Shown here: positions 52,403-61,466 of the stretch, in pieces
Numbering within the stretch: the stretch's first letter is position 1
How the letters are laid out: the number at the start of each line of letters is the position of its first letter
Assembly (NCBI RefSeq): GCF_017573545.1
Contig: NZ_JAGEOK010000024.1
Coordinates: 1-64,000 of the forward strand
Direction: 5' to 3'
DNA length: 64,000 nucleotides
Source: Actinomadura nitritigenes
GTDB taxonomy: Bacteria; Actinomycetota; Actinomycetes; Streptosporangiales; Streptosporangiaceae
Translations under genes and position numbers: made by a program
The notes under the pieces: generated by a model
What the model was told of the DNA's origin: nothing
Database searches by the model: none
The model's input: the letters and a program-made list of their open reading frames with translations, nothing else

Positions 52403-54106
52403 ATGGCCCTCAGGGACCGCCTGCCGGCCCCGCCGATCCGCCTGCGCCGCCCGCGCGGGCTGCCCCGCTCGCCGCTGCCGCGGTACACCGTCGAGCGGGA
52501 CCTGCCGGCGACGATGCCGGACGGCGTGACGCTGCTCGCCGACCGCTACGTCCCGCTCGGGGTGCGGCGGCCGCCCACCATCCTCGTGCGCACCCCCTAC
52601 GGTCGGCGCGGCCCCGCCGCACTGGCCAACGGCCTCCCGTTCGTGCCGTTCGGATTCCAGCTGGTCGTGCAGAGCGCGCGCGGGACGTTCGGTTCCGGGG
52701 GCGAGTTCGACCCGCTCGGCGACGAACGCGAAGACGGCCTCGCCACCGTCGCGTGGCTGAAGGAGCAGCCGTGGTTCGGCGGGACGTTCGCGACCTACGG
52801 CGCCAGCTACCTCGGCTACTCCGCCTGGGCGATCGCCGCCGAGGCCGGACCGGAGCTGAAGGCGATGTCGCTGCAGATCACCGCGTCGTCGTTCCGGGAC
52901 GCCGCCTACGTCGGCGGGTCGTTCGCGCTGGAGTCCACGCTCACCTGGACCGATCTCACCCACCGGCAGCAGCAGCCGTTCGGGCTGCTGACCGCGTCGC
53001 TGCTGTCGCGCCGCCGCGCCGTCCGCGCCGCCCGGTCCGGCCGCCCCCTCGCCGAGCTGGACGTGGCGACCGGCGGCCGGCAGATGCGGTTCTACCAGGA
53101 CCTGCTCACCAACCACGGCACGGACGCGGGCTACTGGGACGGCCGCGACTTCAGCGGCACCGTCGGCGAGGTCGAGGCGCCCGTCACCCTGCTCGGCGGC
53201 TGGTACGACGTGTTCCTGCCGTGGGAGATCAGGGACTACCTGGCGCTGCGCTCGGCCGGGCACCGCCCGTACCTCACCATCGGCCCCTGGTGGCACACCG
53301 ACGCCCGGCACGGGCTGGTGTCGTTCCGCGAGACGCTCGCCTGGTTCCGCGCGCACCTGCGCGGCGACCCGTCCGGGCTGCGCGCCGACCCCGTCCGGCT
53401 GTACGTGACCGGCGCCCGCGAGTGGCGGCACTACGCCGACTGGCCGCCGCCCGGCACCCGGCAGGAGCGCTGGCACCTGCACCCCGGCCGCGGCCTCGGG
53501 CCCGACGGCCCGCGCCCGTCCGAACCGAGCGGGTACCGGTTCGACCCGGGCGACCCGACGCCCGCGCTCGGCGGCCCGACCCTGCTCGGCAGCTCCCGCC
53601 CCGTCGACAACCGCCGCCTGGAGCGCCGCCCGGACGTGCTGGCGTTCACCTCGCCGCCGCTCACCGAGCCGCTCGACGTGATCGGCCCGGTCGGCGCCGA
53701 CCTGTTCGTCCGGTCCGACCGCGAGCACACCGACTTCGTCGTCCGGCTCTGCGACGTCGCCCCGGACGGGACGTCCCGGAACGTGTGCGAGGGCGGGCTG
53801 CGGCTCCCGGCGTTCGCCGAGAAGCCGGTCGGCACGGCCGGCGTGCGCCGCATCGCGGTCGACCTGTGGCCGGCCGGGCACCGCTTCGCGCGCGGGCACC
53901 GCGTCCGCGTGCACGTGACCAGCGGCGCCCACCCGAAGGTCGCGGCGAACCCGGGCACCGGCGAGCCGCTCGCCACCGCCCGCCGCATGGTCCCGGCGGA
54001 CCAGGAGGTCTTCCACGACCCGGACCACCCGTCCGCGATCATCCTGCCGATCACCGGCCGTTCCCCGGAGTCCGCGGTGCCCGCCCCCGAGGAGGAGCCC
54101 GGCTAG
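52403..54106 (+). CDS. CocE/NonD-family hydrolase
   Basis: This 567-aa serine esterase/peptidase belongs to the X-Pro dipeptidyl-peptidase/cocaine-esterase family. The nucleophile is S135 (TYGASYLGYS). The catalytic aspartate is probably D269 (GGWYDVF) and the histidine H298 (GPWWHTDAR). A C-terminal jelly-roll domain (about 340-560) is present, as in CocE. GGGAGG 4 nt before the ATG at 52403 fixes the start. It appears cytoplasmic, with no signal peptide. Substrate unknown. Confidence 0.88.
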   Translation: MALRDRLPAPPIRLRRPRGLPRSPLPRYTVERDLPATMPDGVTLLADRYVPLGVRRPPTILVRTPYGRRGPAALANGLPFVPFGFQLVVQSARGTFGSGGEFDPLGDEREDGLATVAWLKEQPWFGGTFATYGASYLGYSAWAIAAEAGPELKAMSLQITASSFRDAAYVGGSFALESTLTWTDLTHRQQQPFGLLTASLLSRRRAVRAARSGRPLAELDVATGGRQMRFYQDLLTNHGTDAGYWDGRDFSGTVGEVEAPVTLLGGWYDVFLPWEIRDYLALRSAGHRPYLTIGPWWHTDARHGLVSFRETLAWFRAHLRGDPSGLRADPVRLYVTGAREWRHYADWPPPGTRQERWHLHPGRGLGPDGPRPSEPSGYRFDPGDPTPALGGPTLLGSSRPVDNRRLERRPDVLAFTSPPLTEPLDVIGPVGADLFVRSDREHTDFVVRLCDVAPDGTSRNVCEGGLRLPAFAEKPVGTAGVRRIAVDLWPAGHRFARGHRVRVHVTSGAHPKVAANPGTGEPLATARRMVPADQEVFHDPDHPSAIILPITGRSPESAVPAPEEEPG

Positions 54107-54110
54107 GCCG

Positions 54111-54971
54111 TCACAGCCGGGCCGCGACGGCCTTGGCGAAGCGGTCGTCGCTGCCGGGGGCGTGCTCGAGGTAGAGGGCGGGCTCCGTGAGCTCCAGCTC
54201 GATCAGGAGCGGGTCGCCGCCGGGGCCCGGGATCAGGTCGACGCGGGCGTAGAGCAGGTCGCGGCCGCCCGGGACGGCGTCGAGGACGCGGTGGGCGAGG
54301 TCGAGCTCGGCGTCGGTCGCGGTGGCGGCGGTGACCTTGCCGCGGGCCTCGCCGAGGCCGGCGAGGCCCTCGATGCCGGCGCCGGGGTTGAGGACGCGCG
54401 CCTTGCGGCCCGCGTGGCTGTACTCGCCGCCGAGGAAGACCAGGGCGGTCTCGCCCGCGGTGTCGACGGCCTCCAGGTACGGCTGGAGCATCACCGTGCG
54501 GCCGGCGTCCCGCAGGGCGCGCAGGTGGGCGCGGGCGGCGTCCTCCTCGCCCGGGCCCCAGCGGGCCGTGTCGCGGGACCCGGACGACACCGACGGCTTC
54601 AGCACGTACTCGGGCCAGTCGGCGGGGATGCCGTCGGGGTCCCAGCGGGTCGGGACGACCGGGACGCCCGCGGCCTCCAGGTCGCGCAGGTAGCGCTTGT
54701 CGGTGTTCCAGCGCAGCACGTCCGCCGGGTTGAGGACGCGCGGGAGGCTCTCCGCCCAGGCCAGGAACTCGTCGCGGCGGTCGGTGTAGTCCCAGGTGGA
54801 CCGGACGACGACGAGGTCGTAGCGGGACCAGTCGACGTCCGGGTCGTCCCAGACGGCGATGTCGGCGGCGACGCCGAGGCCGGTGAGGGCGGCGGCGAGC
54901 ATCCGCGCGTCGTCGCTGCCCTCGGGAAGGCGGGCGCAGGTGGCGAGGGCGCACAGGGGTGAGGCGGTCAA
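54111..54971 (-). CDS. ATP-grasp protein (carboxylate-amine ligase-like)
   Basis: This 286-aa ATP-grasp enzyme resembles RimK/DcsG-type ligases. It shows VLKPSVSSGSRDT (ATP-binding Lys and Ser loop), QPYLEAVDTAGETALVF and the Mg-binding end LIELELTEPALYL. The TTG start has GAGAAGG 9 nt upstream. It follows hisF by 32 bp on the same strand, so it may be the last gene of the his operon, though its product is not a histidine enzyme. The reaction is unknown; a peptide-bond or ester-forming ligase is expected. Confidence 0.8.
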   Translation of the reverse strand: MTASPLCALATCARLPEGSDDARMLAAALTGLGVAADIAVWDDPDVDWSRYDLVVVRSTWDYTDRRDEFLAWAESLPRVLNPADVLRWNTDKRYLRDLEAAGVPVVPTRWDPDGIPADWPEYVLKPSVSSGSRDTARWGPGEEDAARAHLRALRDAGRTVMLQPYLEAVDTAGETALVFLGGEYSHAGRKARVLNPGAGIEGLAGLGEARGKVTAATATDAELDLAHRVLDAVPGGRDLLYARVDLIPGPGGDPLLIELELTEPALYLEHAPGSDDRFAKAVAARL

Positions 54972-55003
54972 CGGGGGGGTCCTTCTCGCGGGCGGGGGGT
55001 GGG

Positions 55004-55780
55004 TCAGCGGACGGGTTCGCCCGCGGCGCGCAGCGCGTCCTTCACCTCGGAGATCGTCATCTCGCCGAAGTGGAAGACGCTGGCGGCGAGCACCGCGTCG
55101 GCGCCGGCGGCGACGGCGGGTGCGAAGTGCTCCACGGCGCCCGCGCCGCCGCTGGCGATGACGGGCACGGTCACGGCCTCCCGGACGCGGCGCAGCATCT
55201 CCAGGTCGAAGCCGGCCTTGGTGCCGTCGGCGTCCATCGAGTTCAGCAGGATCTCGCCGACGCCGAGCTCCTGGCCGCGGCGGGCCCACTCGACGGCGTC
55301 GATGCCGGTGCCCTTGCGGCCGCCGTGCGTCGTCACCTCGAACCCGGACGGGGTGCCCTGCCGCTCGGCGGGCGCGGTGCGGCGGGCGTCCACCGACAGC
55401 ACGACGCACTGCGACCCGAACCGGTGCGCGGCCTCCCGCAGGAACTCCGGCCGCGCGATCGCCGCGGTGTTGATCGACACCTTGTCGGCGCCCGCGCGCA
55501 GCAGCCGGTCGACGTCGTCGACGGTGCGGACGCCGCCGCCGACCGTCAGCGGGATGAACACCTGCTCGGCGGTGCGGCGCACCACGTCGTAGGTGGTGGA
55601 GCGGTCCCCGCTGGACGCGGTGATGTCGAGGAACGTCAGCTCGTCGGCGCCCTCGGCGTCGTAGCGGCGGGCCAGCTCGACGGGGTCGCCGGCGTCCCGC
55701 AGGTTCTGGAAGTTGACGCCCTTGACGACGCGCCCGGCGTCGACGTCCAGGCACGGGATGACCCGTACGGCGACGGTCAC
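55004..55780 (-). CDS. hisF: Imidazole glycerol phosphate synthase, cyclase subunit
   Basis: HisF uses ammonia from HisH to close the imidazole ring and release AICAR. The 258-aa TIM barrel has catalytic D12 in RVIPCLDVDAGRVVKG and the second Asp in NSMDADGTKAG, plus phosphate loops LTVGGGVRT and VIASGGAGA. GGGGAGG 7 nt before the GTG at 55780 fixes the start. The priA stop lies 16 bp upstream. Confidence 0.97.
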   Translation of the reverse strand: MTVAVRVIPCLDVDAGRVVKGVNFQNLRDAGDPVELARRYDAEGADELTFLDITASSGDRSTTYDVVRRTAEQVFIPLTVGGGVRTVDDVDRLLRAGADKVSINTAAIARPEFLREAAHRFGSQCVVLSVDARRTAPAERQGTPSGFEVTTHGGRKGTGIDAVEWARRGQELGVGEILLNSMDADGTKAGFDLEMLRRVREAVTVPVIASGGAGAVEHFAPAVAAGADAVLAASVFHFGEMTISEVKDALRAAGEPVR

Positions 55781-55796
55781 TTCGCGGCCTCCCCGC

Positions 55797-56552
55797 TCAT
55801 CTCACGGCCTCCAGGGCCTCTTCCAGCGTGAACGCCTGCGCGTACAGCGCCTTGCCCACGATCGCGCCCTCGAGTCCGCCCCGACCAACCGACCCCGACC
55901 GACCTCCCGGGCCGACCTCCACCAGCTTGGCGAGTTCGCGCAGGTCGTCGAGGGACGAGACGCCGCCGGACGCGACGACGGGCTTGTCGGTGCGGGAGCA
56001 GACCTCGCGCAGCAGCTCGGTGTTGGGGCCGCGGAGCGTGCCGTCCTTGGTGACGTCGGTGACGACGTAGCGGGGGCAGCCGTCCGCCTCCAGCCGGGCG
56101 AGGACCTCCCACAGGTCGCCGCCCTCGCGGGTCCAGCCGCGGGCGGCGAGCGTCGTGCCGCGCACGTCCAGGCCGACCGCGATCCTGTCGCCGTGCGAAG
56201 CGATGATCTTGCGGCACCACTCCGGGTTCTCCAGCGCGGCGGTGCCGATGTTCACCCGCGCGCAGCCGGTCGACAGCGCCGCCTCCAGCGACGCGTCGTC
56301 GCGGATGCCGCCCGACAGCTCCACCTTCACGTCCAGCCGCCCGGTCACCTCGGCGAGCAGCTCCCGGTTGGAGCCGCGCCCGAACGCCGCGTCCAGGTCG
56401 ACCAGATGGATCCACTCCGCACCCGCGTCCTGCCAGGCCAGCGCGGCGTCGAGCGGCGCGCCGTAGGAGGTCTCGGTGCCGGCCTCGCCCTGCACCAGGC
56501 GGACCGCCTGGCCGTCGGCGACGTCAACGGCGGGAAGGAGCGTCAGAGTCAT
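55797..56552 (-). CDS. priA: Phosphoribosyl isomerase A (HisA/TrpF bifunctional)
   Basis: In actinobacteria PriA isomerises both ProFAR (His) and PRA (Trp), which is why no trpF is needed. The 251-aa barrel has D10 in LLPAVDVADGQAVRL, D169 in VTKDGTL and the R138/R143 loop ARGWTREGGD. GGIRDD and GKALYAQAFTLEEA complete the active site. A Gly-rich stretch of about 13 residues (214-227) is inserted between alpha-7 and beta-8, unlike usual PriA. The ATG at 56552 lies 52 bp after hisH. Confidence 0.93.
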   Translation of the reverse strand: MTLTLLPAVDVADGQAVRLVQGEAGTETSYGAPLDAALAWQDAGAEWIHLVDLDAAFGRGSNRELLAEVTGRLDVKVELSGGIRDDASLEAALSTGCARVNIGTAALENPEWCRKIIASHGDRIAVGLDVRGTTLAARGWTREGGDLWEVLARLEADGCPRYVVTDVTKDGTLRGPNTELLREVCSRTDKPVVASGGVSSLDDLRELAKLVEVGPGGRSGSVGRGGLEGAIVGKALYAQAFTLEEALEAVR

Positions 56553-56604
56553 GCGGAAACCCTATCGATACAGGTGAGCGTCCCCGGCGCGGGCGCCGGG
56601 GCGG

Positions 56605-57243
56605 TCAGGAGAGGGTGGACAGCCAGTTGCGCAGGAGCCGCGCCCCCGCGTCGCCGGACTTCTCCGGGTGGAACTGGGTCGCGCACAGCGGGCCGTTCTC
56701 GACCGCCGCGACGAACCGGTCGCCGTGCTCGGCCCAGGTGACCAGCGGCGGCTCGATGGTGCCGGTCGGGTCGGGCTCCAGCTCCCAGCGGCGCGCCGCG
56801 TAGGAGTGCACGAAGTAGAACCGGGCGTCCGCCAGCCCCTCGAACAGGACGGAGCCGTCCGGGACGTCCACGGTGTTCCAGCCCATGTGCGGGACGACCG
56901 GCGCCTCCAGCCCGTCGACCGTGCCGGGCCACTCGTCGCAGCCCTCGGTGGTGACGCCGTGCTCGATGCCCTTGGAGAACAGGATCTGCATGCCGACGCA
57001 GATGCCGAGGACCGGCCGGCCCCCGGCGAGCCGGCGGCCGATGATCTGCTCGCCGCGCACCGCCCGCAGGCCCTGCATGCAGGCCGCGAACGCGCCGACA
57101 CCCGGCACGACCAGGCCGTCGGCGGCGAGCGCCGCGTCCCAGTCGGCGGTGACGGTGACGTCCGCGCCCGCGCGGGCGACGGCGCGCTCGGCCGAGCGCA
57201 GGTTGCCCGACCCGTAGTCGAGCACGACGACCTTCGGGTTCAC
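56605..57243 (-). CDS. hisH: Imidazole glycerol phosphate synthase, glutaminase subunit
   Basis: HisH hydrolyses glutamine and feeds ammonia to HisF. In the 212-aa class-I amidotransferase the triad is C82 (LGICVGMQ), H192 and E194 (QFHPEKS). The GTG at 57243 is chosen because it overlaps the stop of the small upstream ORF (GTGA). Another GTG at 57249 is possible. Confidence 0.96.
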   Translation of the reverse strand: MNPKVVVLDYGSGNLRSAERAVARAGADVTVTADWDAALAADGLVVPGVGAFAACMQGLRAVRGEQIIGRRLAGGRPVLGICVGMQILFSKGIEHGVTTEGCDEWPGTVDGLEAPVVPHMGWNTVDVPDGSVLFEGLADARFYFVHSYAARRWELEPDPTGTIEPPLVTWAEHGDRFVAAVENGPLCATQFHPEKSGDAGARLLRNWLSTLS

Positions 57244-57410
57244 AGCCACATCACTCCCCCGGCGAACGCCAGCCCCGACAGGCACAGCACGATGAGCGCC
57301 GCGCCCTTCAGGCCCTGCTTGAGGAAGCTGTAGACGCCGGCGAGCAGGAACACCGCGACCGCGAAGACCGCGACGTTGAAGAACGTGAAGTGCAGTCCGC
57401 CGATGTCCAC
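57240..57410 (-). CDS. 56-residue small membrane protein in his operon
   Basis: GTG at 57410 to TGA at 57240 encodes 56 aa with two hydrophobic segments (about 8-26 and 36-55) joined by FLKQGLKG. It fills the whole gap between hisB and hisH, which is otherwise an unusual 170-bp break in a tightly coupled operon. Its stop overlaps the hisH start by 4 nt. It starts 3 nt after the hisB stop. Codon positions favour G/C at the third base. Function unknown; perhaps a membrane partner or just a coupling element. Confidence 0.75.
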   Translation of the reverse strand: MDIGGLHFTFFNVAVFAVAVFLLAGVYSFLKQGLKGAALIVLCLSGLAFAGGVMWL

Positions 57411-57412
57411 GG

Positions 57413-58006
57413 CTACAGCGCTCCCTTGGTGGACGGGATGCCGTGCACCTTCGGGTCGAACGCCACCGCGTCGCGCAGCGCGCGCGCCAGCGCCTTGAAC
57501 TGCGCCTCGACGATGTGGTGGGCGTTGCGCCCGTACGGCACGTGGACGTGCAGCGCCACCTGGGCGTTCGACACGAACGACTCGAAGACGTGCCGGGTCA
57601 TCGTGGTGTCGTACTCGGGGCCGATCATCGGGGCCATGCCCTCCGGCTCCACGTGCACCAGGTAGGGACGGCCCGACACGTCCACGGTGACCTGGGCGAG
57701 CGCCTCGTCCAGCGGGATGGAGGCGTCGGCGAAGCGGCGGATGCCGGCCTTGTCGCCGAGCGCCTCGCGGAACGCCTGGCCGAGCGCGATCGCGGTGTCC
57801 TCGATCGTGTGGTGGCTGTCGATGTGCAGGTCGCCGGCCGTCTTGACGGTCAGGTCGAACGATCCGTGCTTGCCGAGCTGCGCCAGCATGTGGTCGAAGA
57901 ACCCCACCCCGGTCGCCACGTCGACCTGACCGGTCCCGTCCAGGTCGATCTCGACGAGGACCTGCGTCTCCTTGGTCCCGCGCTCGACCCGTCCCTTGCG
58001 CGTCAC
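57413..58006 (-). CDS. hisB: Imidazoleglycerol-phosphate dehydratase
   Basis: This Mn-dependent dehydratase of histidine synthesis has 197 aa. The metal-binding repeats are GFFDHMLAQLGKHG with DSHHTIEDT, and RHVFESF with GRNAHHIVEAQFKALARALR. It is monofunctional, without the phosphatase domain of E. coli HisB. GAAGGAG upstream of the GTG at 58006 fits, and the start overlaps the hisC stop by 4 nt. Confidence 0.97.
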   Translation of the reverse strand: MTRKGRVERGTKETQVLVEIDLDGTGQVDVATGVGFFDHMLAQLGKHGSFDLTVKTAGDLHIDSHHTIEDTAIALGQAFREALGDKAGIRRFADASIPLDEALAQVTVDVSGRPYLVHVEPEGMAPMIGPEYDTTMTRHVFESFVSNAQVALHVHVPYGRNAHHIVEAQFKALARALRDAVAFDPKVHGIPSTKGAL

Positions 58007-59103
58007 GAGCTCTCCTTCAGTACGTCCTTGAGGGCGGCGCGGAAGGCGGCCGTCTCCTCGGGGGTGCCGACGCTCACCCGCAGCCACTCGGGCGGGCCGA
58101 CCTCGCGGATCAGCACACCGCGCTCCAGCAGCGCCTCCCAGATCCTCCGGCGGTCCGGGAACGTCCCGAACAGCACGAAGTTGGCGTCGGAGTCGGCCAC
58201 CCGGAGCCCCTCGGCGCGCAGCCAGCCGACGAGGCCGTCGCGCTCGCGGCGCAGCGCCTCGACGGTGCCGAGCAGCTCCTCGCCGTGCGCGAGGGCGGTG
58301 CGCGCCACCGCCTGGGTGACGGCCGACAGGTGGTAGGGCAGCCGGACCAGCAGCAGCGCCTCGATCACGGCGGGGTCGGCGGCCAGGTAGCCGAGCCGGG
58401 TGCCCGCCATCGCGAACGCCTTGGACATCGTCCGGGTGACGATCAGCCGGGGACGGCCGTCCAGCAGCGTCAGCGCCGACGGCGTGCCCGCCCGGCGGAA
58501 CTCGCCGTAGGCCTCGTCGACGACGACCATGCCGGGCGCGGCCTCCAGGACGGCCTCGATGGCCTCCAGCGGCAGCGCGGTGCCGGTCGGGTTGTTCGGC
58601 GAGGTGAGGAACACGATGTCGGGCCGGTGCTCCTCGACGGCCGCGATCGCGCGGGCCGGCTCCAGGCCGAAGTCCTCGTCGCGGAACGCGTCGATCCAGC
58701 GGGTCCCGGACACCCCGGTGATGATCGGGTGCATCGAGTAGGACGGCTCGAAGCCGAGCGCGGTGCGGCCCGTCCCGCCGAACGCCTGCAGGATCTGCTG
58801 GATGATCTCGTTGGAGCCGTTCGCCGCCCACACCCGCTCCGCGGTGAGGCCGATGCCGGGCGTGTCGGTGTTCAGGAAGGCGGCGAGATCGGTGCGGAGC
58901 GCGACGGCGTCGCGGTCGGGGTAGCGGTTCAGCGACCCGGCGACGTCCATCACGGCCTCGCCGAGCGCCTTCACCAGCCGCTCGGACGGGGGGTAGGGGT
59001 TCTCGTTGGTGTTCAGCGCGTACGGGACGTCCAGCTGCGGCGCGCCATAGGGCTCCCGGCCGCGCAGGTCGTCCCGCAGCGGCAGGTCGTTCAGCGAAGT
59101 CAC
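58003..59103 (-). CDS. hisC: Histidinol-phosphate aminotransferase
   Basis: This 366-aa PLP aminotransferase makes histidinol phosphate from imidazole-acetol phosphate. Seen are NTNENPYPPS, the cofactor lysine in TRTMSKAFAMAGTRLGY, FLTSPNNPTGT and the terminal arginine in LRVSVGTPEE. The GTG start overlaps the hisD stop by 4 nt and its own stop overlaps hisB. Confidence 0.97.
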   Translation of the reverse strand: MTSLNDLPLRDDLRGREPYGAPQLDVPYALNTNENPYPPSERLVKALGEAVMDVAGSLNRYPDRDAVALRTDLAAFLNTDTPGIGLTAERVWAANGSNEIIQQILQAFGGTGRTALGFEPSYSMHPIITGVSGTRWIDAFRDEDFGLEPARAIAAVEEHRPDIVFLTSPNNPTGTALPLEAIEAVLEAAPGMVVVDEAYGEFRRAGTPSALTLLDGRPRLIVTRTMSKAFAMAGTRLGYLAADPAVIEALLLVRLPYHLSAVTQAVARTALAHGEELLGTVEALRRERDGLVGWLRAEGLRVADSDANFVLFGTFPDRRRIWEALLERGVLIREVGPPEWLRVSVGTPEETAAFRAALKDVLKESS

Positions 59104-60407
59104 GAAGGGATCTCCCAGTCGAAGCGTGCCTTGAGCGCCGCGCCGTGCGCGGGCAGGTCCTCGGCCTCGGCGAGCGCGACGACGCGCCCGGTGGCCTGGG
59201 CGAGGGCGTCGCGGTCGTACTCCACGACATGGACGCCGCGCAGGAACGTCTGCACCGACAGCCCGGACGAGTGGCACGCGCATCCGCCGGTCGGCAGCAC
59301 GTGGTTGGACCCGGCGAGGTAGTCGCCGAGCGACACCGGCGCGAACCGGCCCACGAAGATCGCGCCGGCGTTGCGGACGCGGGCGGCGACGGCGGGCGCG
59401 TCGGCGGTGTGGATCTCCAGGTGCTCGGCGGCGTAGGCGTCGACGACCCTCAGGCCGTCGTCGATCCCGTCCACGAGCACGATGCCGGACTGCCGCCCGG
59501 CGAGCGCCTCGGTGATCCGCTCGGTGTGCTTGGTGCGCGCGACCTGGGCCTTCAGCTCCCGCTCGACCTCGTCGGCGAGCCGTACCGAGTCGGTGACCAG
59601 CACGGCGGCGGCGAGCACGTCGTGCTCGGCCTGGCTGATCAGGTCGGCGGCGACGTCCACCGGGTCGGCGGTGTCGTCGGCGAGGATCGCGATCTCGGTC
59701 GGGCCCGCCTCGGCGTCGATGCCGATCACGCCCTTGAGCAGCCGCTTCGCGGCGGCGACGTAGACGTTGCCGGGGCCGGTGACGAGGTCGGCGCGGGGGC
59801 ACTCGTCGGTGCCGTAGGCGAACATCGCGATCGCCTGGGCGCCGCCGGCGGCGTACACCTCCTCGACGCCGAGCAGCGCGCACGCCGCCAGGATCGTCGG
59901 GTGCGGCAGGCCGCCGAACTCCTTCTGCGCGGGCGAGGTCACGGCGAGGGAGCCGACGCCGGCCTCCTGCGCCGGGACGACGTTCATCACCACGCTGGAC
60001 GGGTACACGGCGCGGCCGCCGGGCACGTACAGGCCGACGCGGCCGACCGGGATCCACCGCTCGGTGACGGTGCCGCCGGGCACGACCCGCGTGGTCGTGT
60101 CGGTGCGGCGCTGGTCGCGGTGCACGGCGCGGGCGCGGCGGATGCTCTCCTCCAGCGCCTCGCGGACGGCGGCGTCGAGCCCCGCGAGGGCCTGGTGGAC
60201 GGCCCTGACCGGGACCCGGACGCTCTCCAGCTCGACCCCGTCGAGCGCCTTCGTGTGCTCCCGTACCGCCTGCGAGCCCCTATGGCGCACGTCCTCGCAG
60301 ATCGGCCGCACCTTGTCCAGGGCGGCCTCGACGTCGAGTTCGGCGCGGGGCAGCACGGAGCGCGGGTCGCCCGGGAGCGAGCCGCGCAGGTCGATACGGG
60401 AAATCAC
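59100..60407 (-). CDS. hisD: Histidinol dehydrogenase
   Basis: HisD oxidises histidinol to histidine in two NAD-dependent steps with zinc. The 435-aa protein shows GGRAVYPSSVVMNVVPA, VTGPGNVYVAAAKR, AGPTEIAILADD, ISQAEHD and LAGSNHVLPTGG, with the zinc-binding His and Glu. It is the first gene of the operon. The GTG start has a TAGACT box 6 nt upstream and no Shine-Dalgarno, so the operon message is probably leaderless. Confidence 0.97.
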   Translation of the reverse strand: MISRIDLRGSLPGDPRSVLPRAELDVEAALDKVRPICEDVRHRGSQAVREHTKALDGVELESVRVPVRAVHQALAGLDAAVREALEESIRRARAVHRDQRRTDTTTRVVPGGTVTERWIPVGRVGLYVPGGRAVYPSSVVMNVVPAQEAGVGSLAVTSPAQKEFGGLPHPTILAACALLGVEEVYAAGGAQAIAMFAYGTDECPRADLVTGPGNVYVAAAKRLLKGVIGIDAEAGPTEIAILADDTADPVDVAADLISQAEHDVLAAAVLVTDSVRLADEVERELKAQVARTKHTERITEALAGRQSGIVLVDGIDDGLRVVDAYAAEHLEIHTADAPAVAARVRNAGAIFVGRFAPVSLGDYLAGSNHVLPTGGCACHSSGLSVQTFLRGVHVVEYDRDALAQATGRVVALAEAEDLPAHGAALKARFDWEIPS

Positions 60408-60413
60408 GTGCCC

Positions 60414-60419
60414 AGTCTA
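60414..60419 (-). promoter_or_regulatory. -10 box of the his operon
   Basis: TAGACT on the minus strand ends 6 nt before the hisD GTG. No clear -35 was found. Confidence 0.55.
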
Positions 60420-60498
60420 CGGAGTGCCCCCGGTCCCCCGCGCACCGTCTCACGTGCCGAGACGCCCGTGTCGCCCGCGTCCGTGGACGTGCCGCGGG

Positions 60499-61317
60499 TC
60501 ACACCCGCAGCGTCCCGTCCAGCACGGTGACGGCCGCGCCGGAGACGATCACGCGGTCGCCGCGCAGCGCGGTGCGGACGAGGCCGCCGCGCTCGGACGC
60601 CTGGTAGCCGGTCAGCGCGTCCCGGCCGAGCCGCTCCGACCAGAACGGGGCGAGCGCGCAGTGCGCCGACCCGGTCACCGGGTCCTCGCCGTCGCCGAGC
60701 AGGATCCGGGCGCCGAAGAACCGGGACACGAAGTCGTGCCCGCCGGCCGGGTCGCCGGCGGCGCGGGCGGTGACGATCGCGCCGCGCCCGTCGATCCTCC
60801 CGAGCGCCGCCATGTCGGGCGCCAGCCCGCGCACTGTCCTCTCGTCGGCGAGCTCGACGAGAAGGTCGTCCTGGACGTTGCGGCCCGTCCAGCCGATCTC
60901 GGCGCCGAGCGCCTCGGCCAGCCCCGGCGGGGGCGCGACGGGCTCGGGCGGGCAGGACGGGAAGTCCATCGCCAGCCCGCCGTCCGCGTCGCGGGTGACG
61001 GTGAGCACGCCGCTCTTCAGCGTCCGGAACCGGATCGGGCGGTCGGCCGGGACCGTCCCGGTGTCGTAGAGGGCGTGGGCGGCGCCCATGGTGGCGTGCC
61101 CGCAGAGCGCCACCTCGACCAGCGGCGTGAACCAGCGCAGCTCGAAGTCCGCGCCGGGCTCGTCGGCGGGGCGGACGAACGCGGTCTCGGAGTGCCTCAT
61201 CTCGGCCGCGACCCGCTGCATCCACGCGGCGTCGGCGGGCGCGTCCAGCAGGCACACCCCGGCGGGGTTCCCGGCGAACGGGCGGTCGGCGAAGGCGTCC
61301 ACGACGAGGATCCTCAT
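60499..61317 (-). CDS. PhzF-family isomerase-like protein
   Basis: The 272-aa protein is of the PhzF/diaminopimelate-epimerase fold. The N-terminus FADRPFAGNPAGVCLLD is the family signature. The acid-base residue is E44 (RHSETAFV), with LCGHATMGAAHAL and GEDPVTGSAHCAL as the second half. Most members are of unknown substrate; there is no phenazine cluster here. The ATG at 61317 fits the family start, and the frame extending to 61656 is out of character. Confidence 0.9.
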   Translation of the reverse strand: MRILVVDAFADRPFAGNPAGVCLLDAPADAAWMQRVAAEMRHSETAFVRPADEPGADFELRWFTPLVEVALCGHATMGAAHALYDTGTVPADRPIRFRTLKSGVLTVTRDADGGLAMDFPSCPPEPVAPPPGLAEALGAEIGWTGRNVQDDLLVELADERTVRGLAPDMAALGRIDGRGAIVTARAAGDPAGGHDFVSRFFGARILLGDGEDPVTGSAHCALAPFWSERLGRDALTGYQASERGGLVRTALRGDRVIVSGAAVTVLDGTLRV

Positions 61318-61413
61318 GCCGCCGACGCTACCCGCGGCGCCCGCGGGGGCGGCACGGCCAATCGGACGGAAGTGGCCCGGCCGCCCCGGACTGGACGAGA
61401 GCGTGACACACGC

Positions 61414-61426
61414 TTCACACTGTGAA
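61414..61426. promoter_or_regulatory. Palindrome upstream of Lon-domain gene
   Basis: TTCACACTGTGAA is a perfect 13-bp palindrome (single central base). It lies 10 bp upstream of the -35 of the next promoter, in the intergenic region between two divergent genes. The size fits a dimeric regulator. Confidence 0.45.
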
Positions 61427-61436
61427 AAATCACCCC

Positions 61437-61466
61437 TTACCAAGATCATCGACACCGGCGTACGCT
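61437..61466 (+). promoter_or_regulatory. Promoter of Lon-domain gene
   Basis: TTACCA (61437-61442) and TACGCT (61461-61466) are 18 bp apart. Transcription would start near 61473. Confidence 0.45.
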
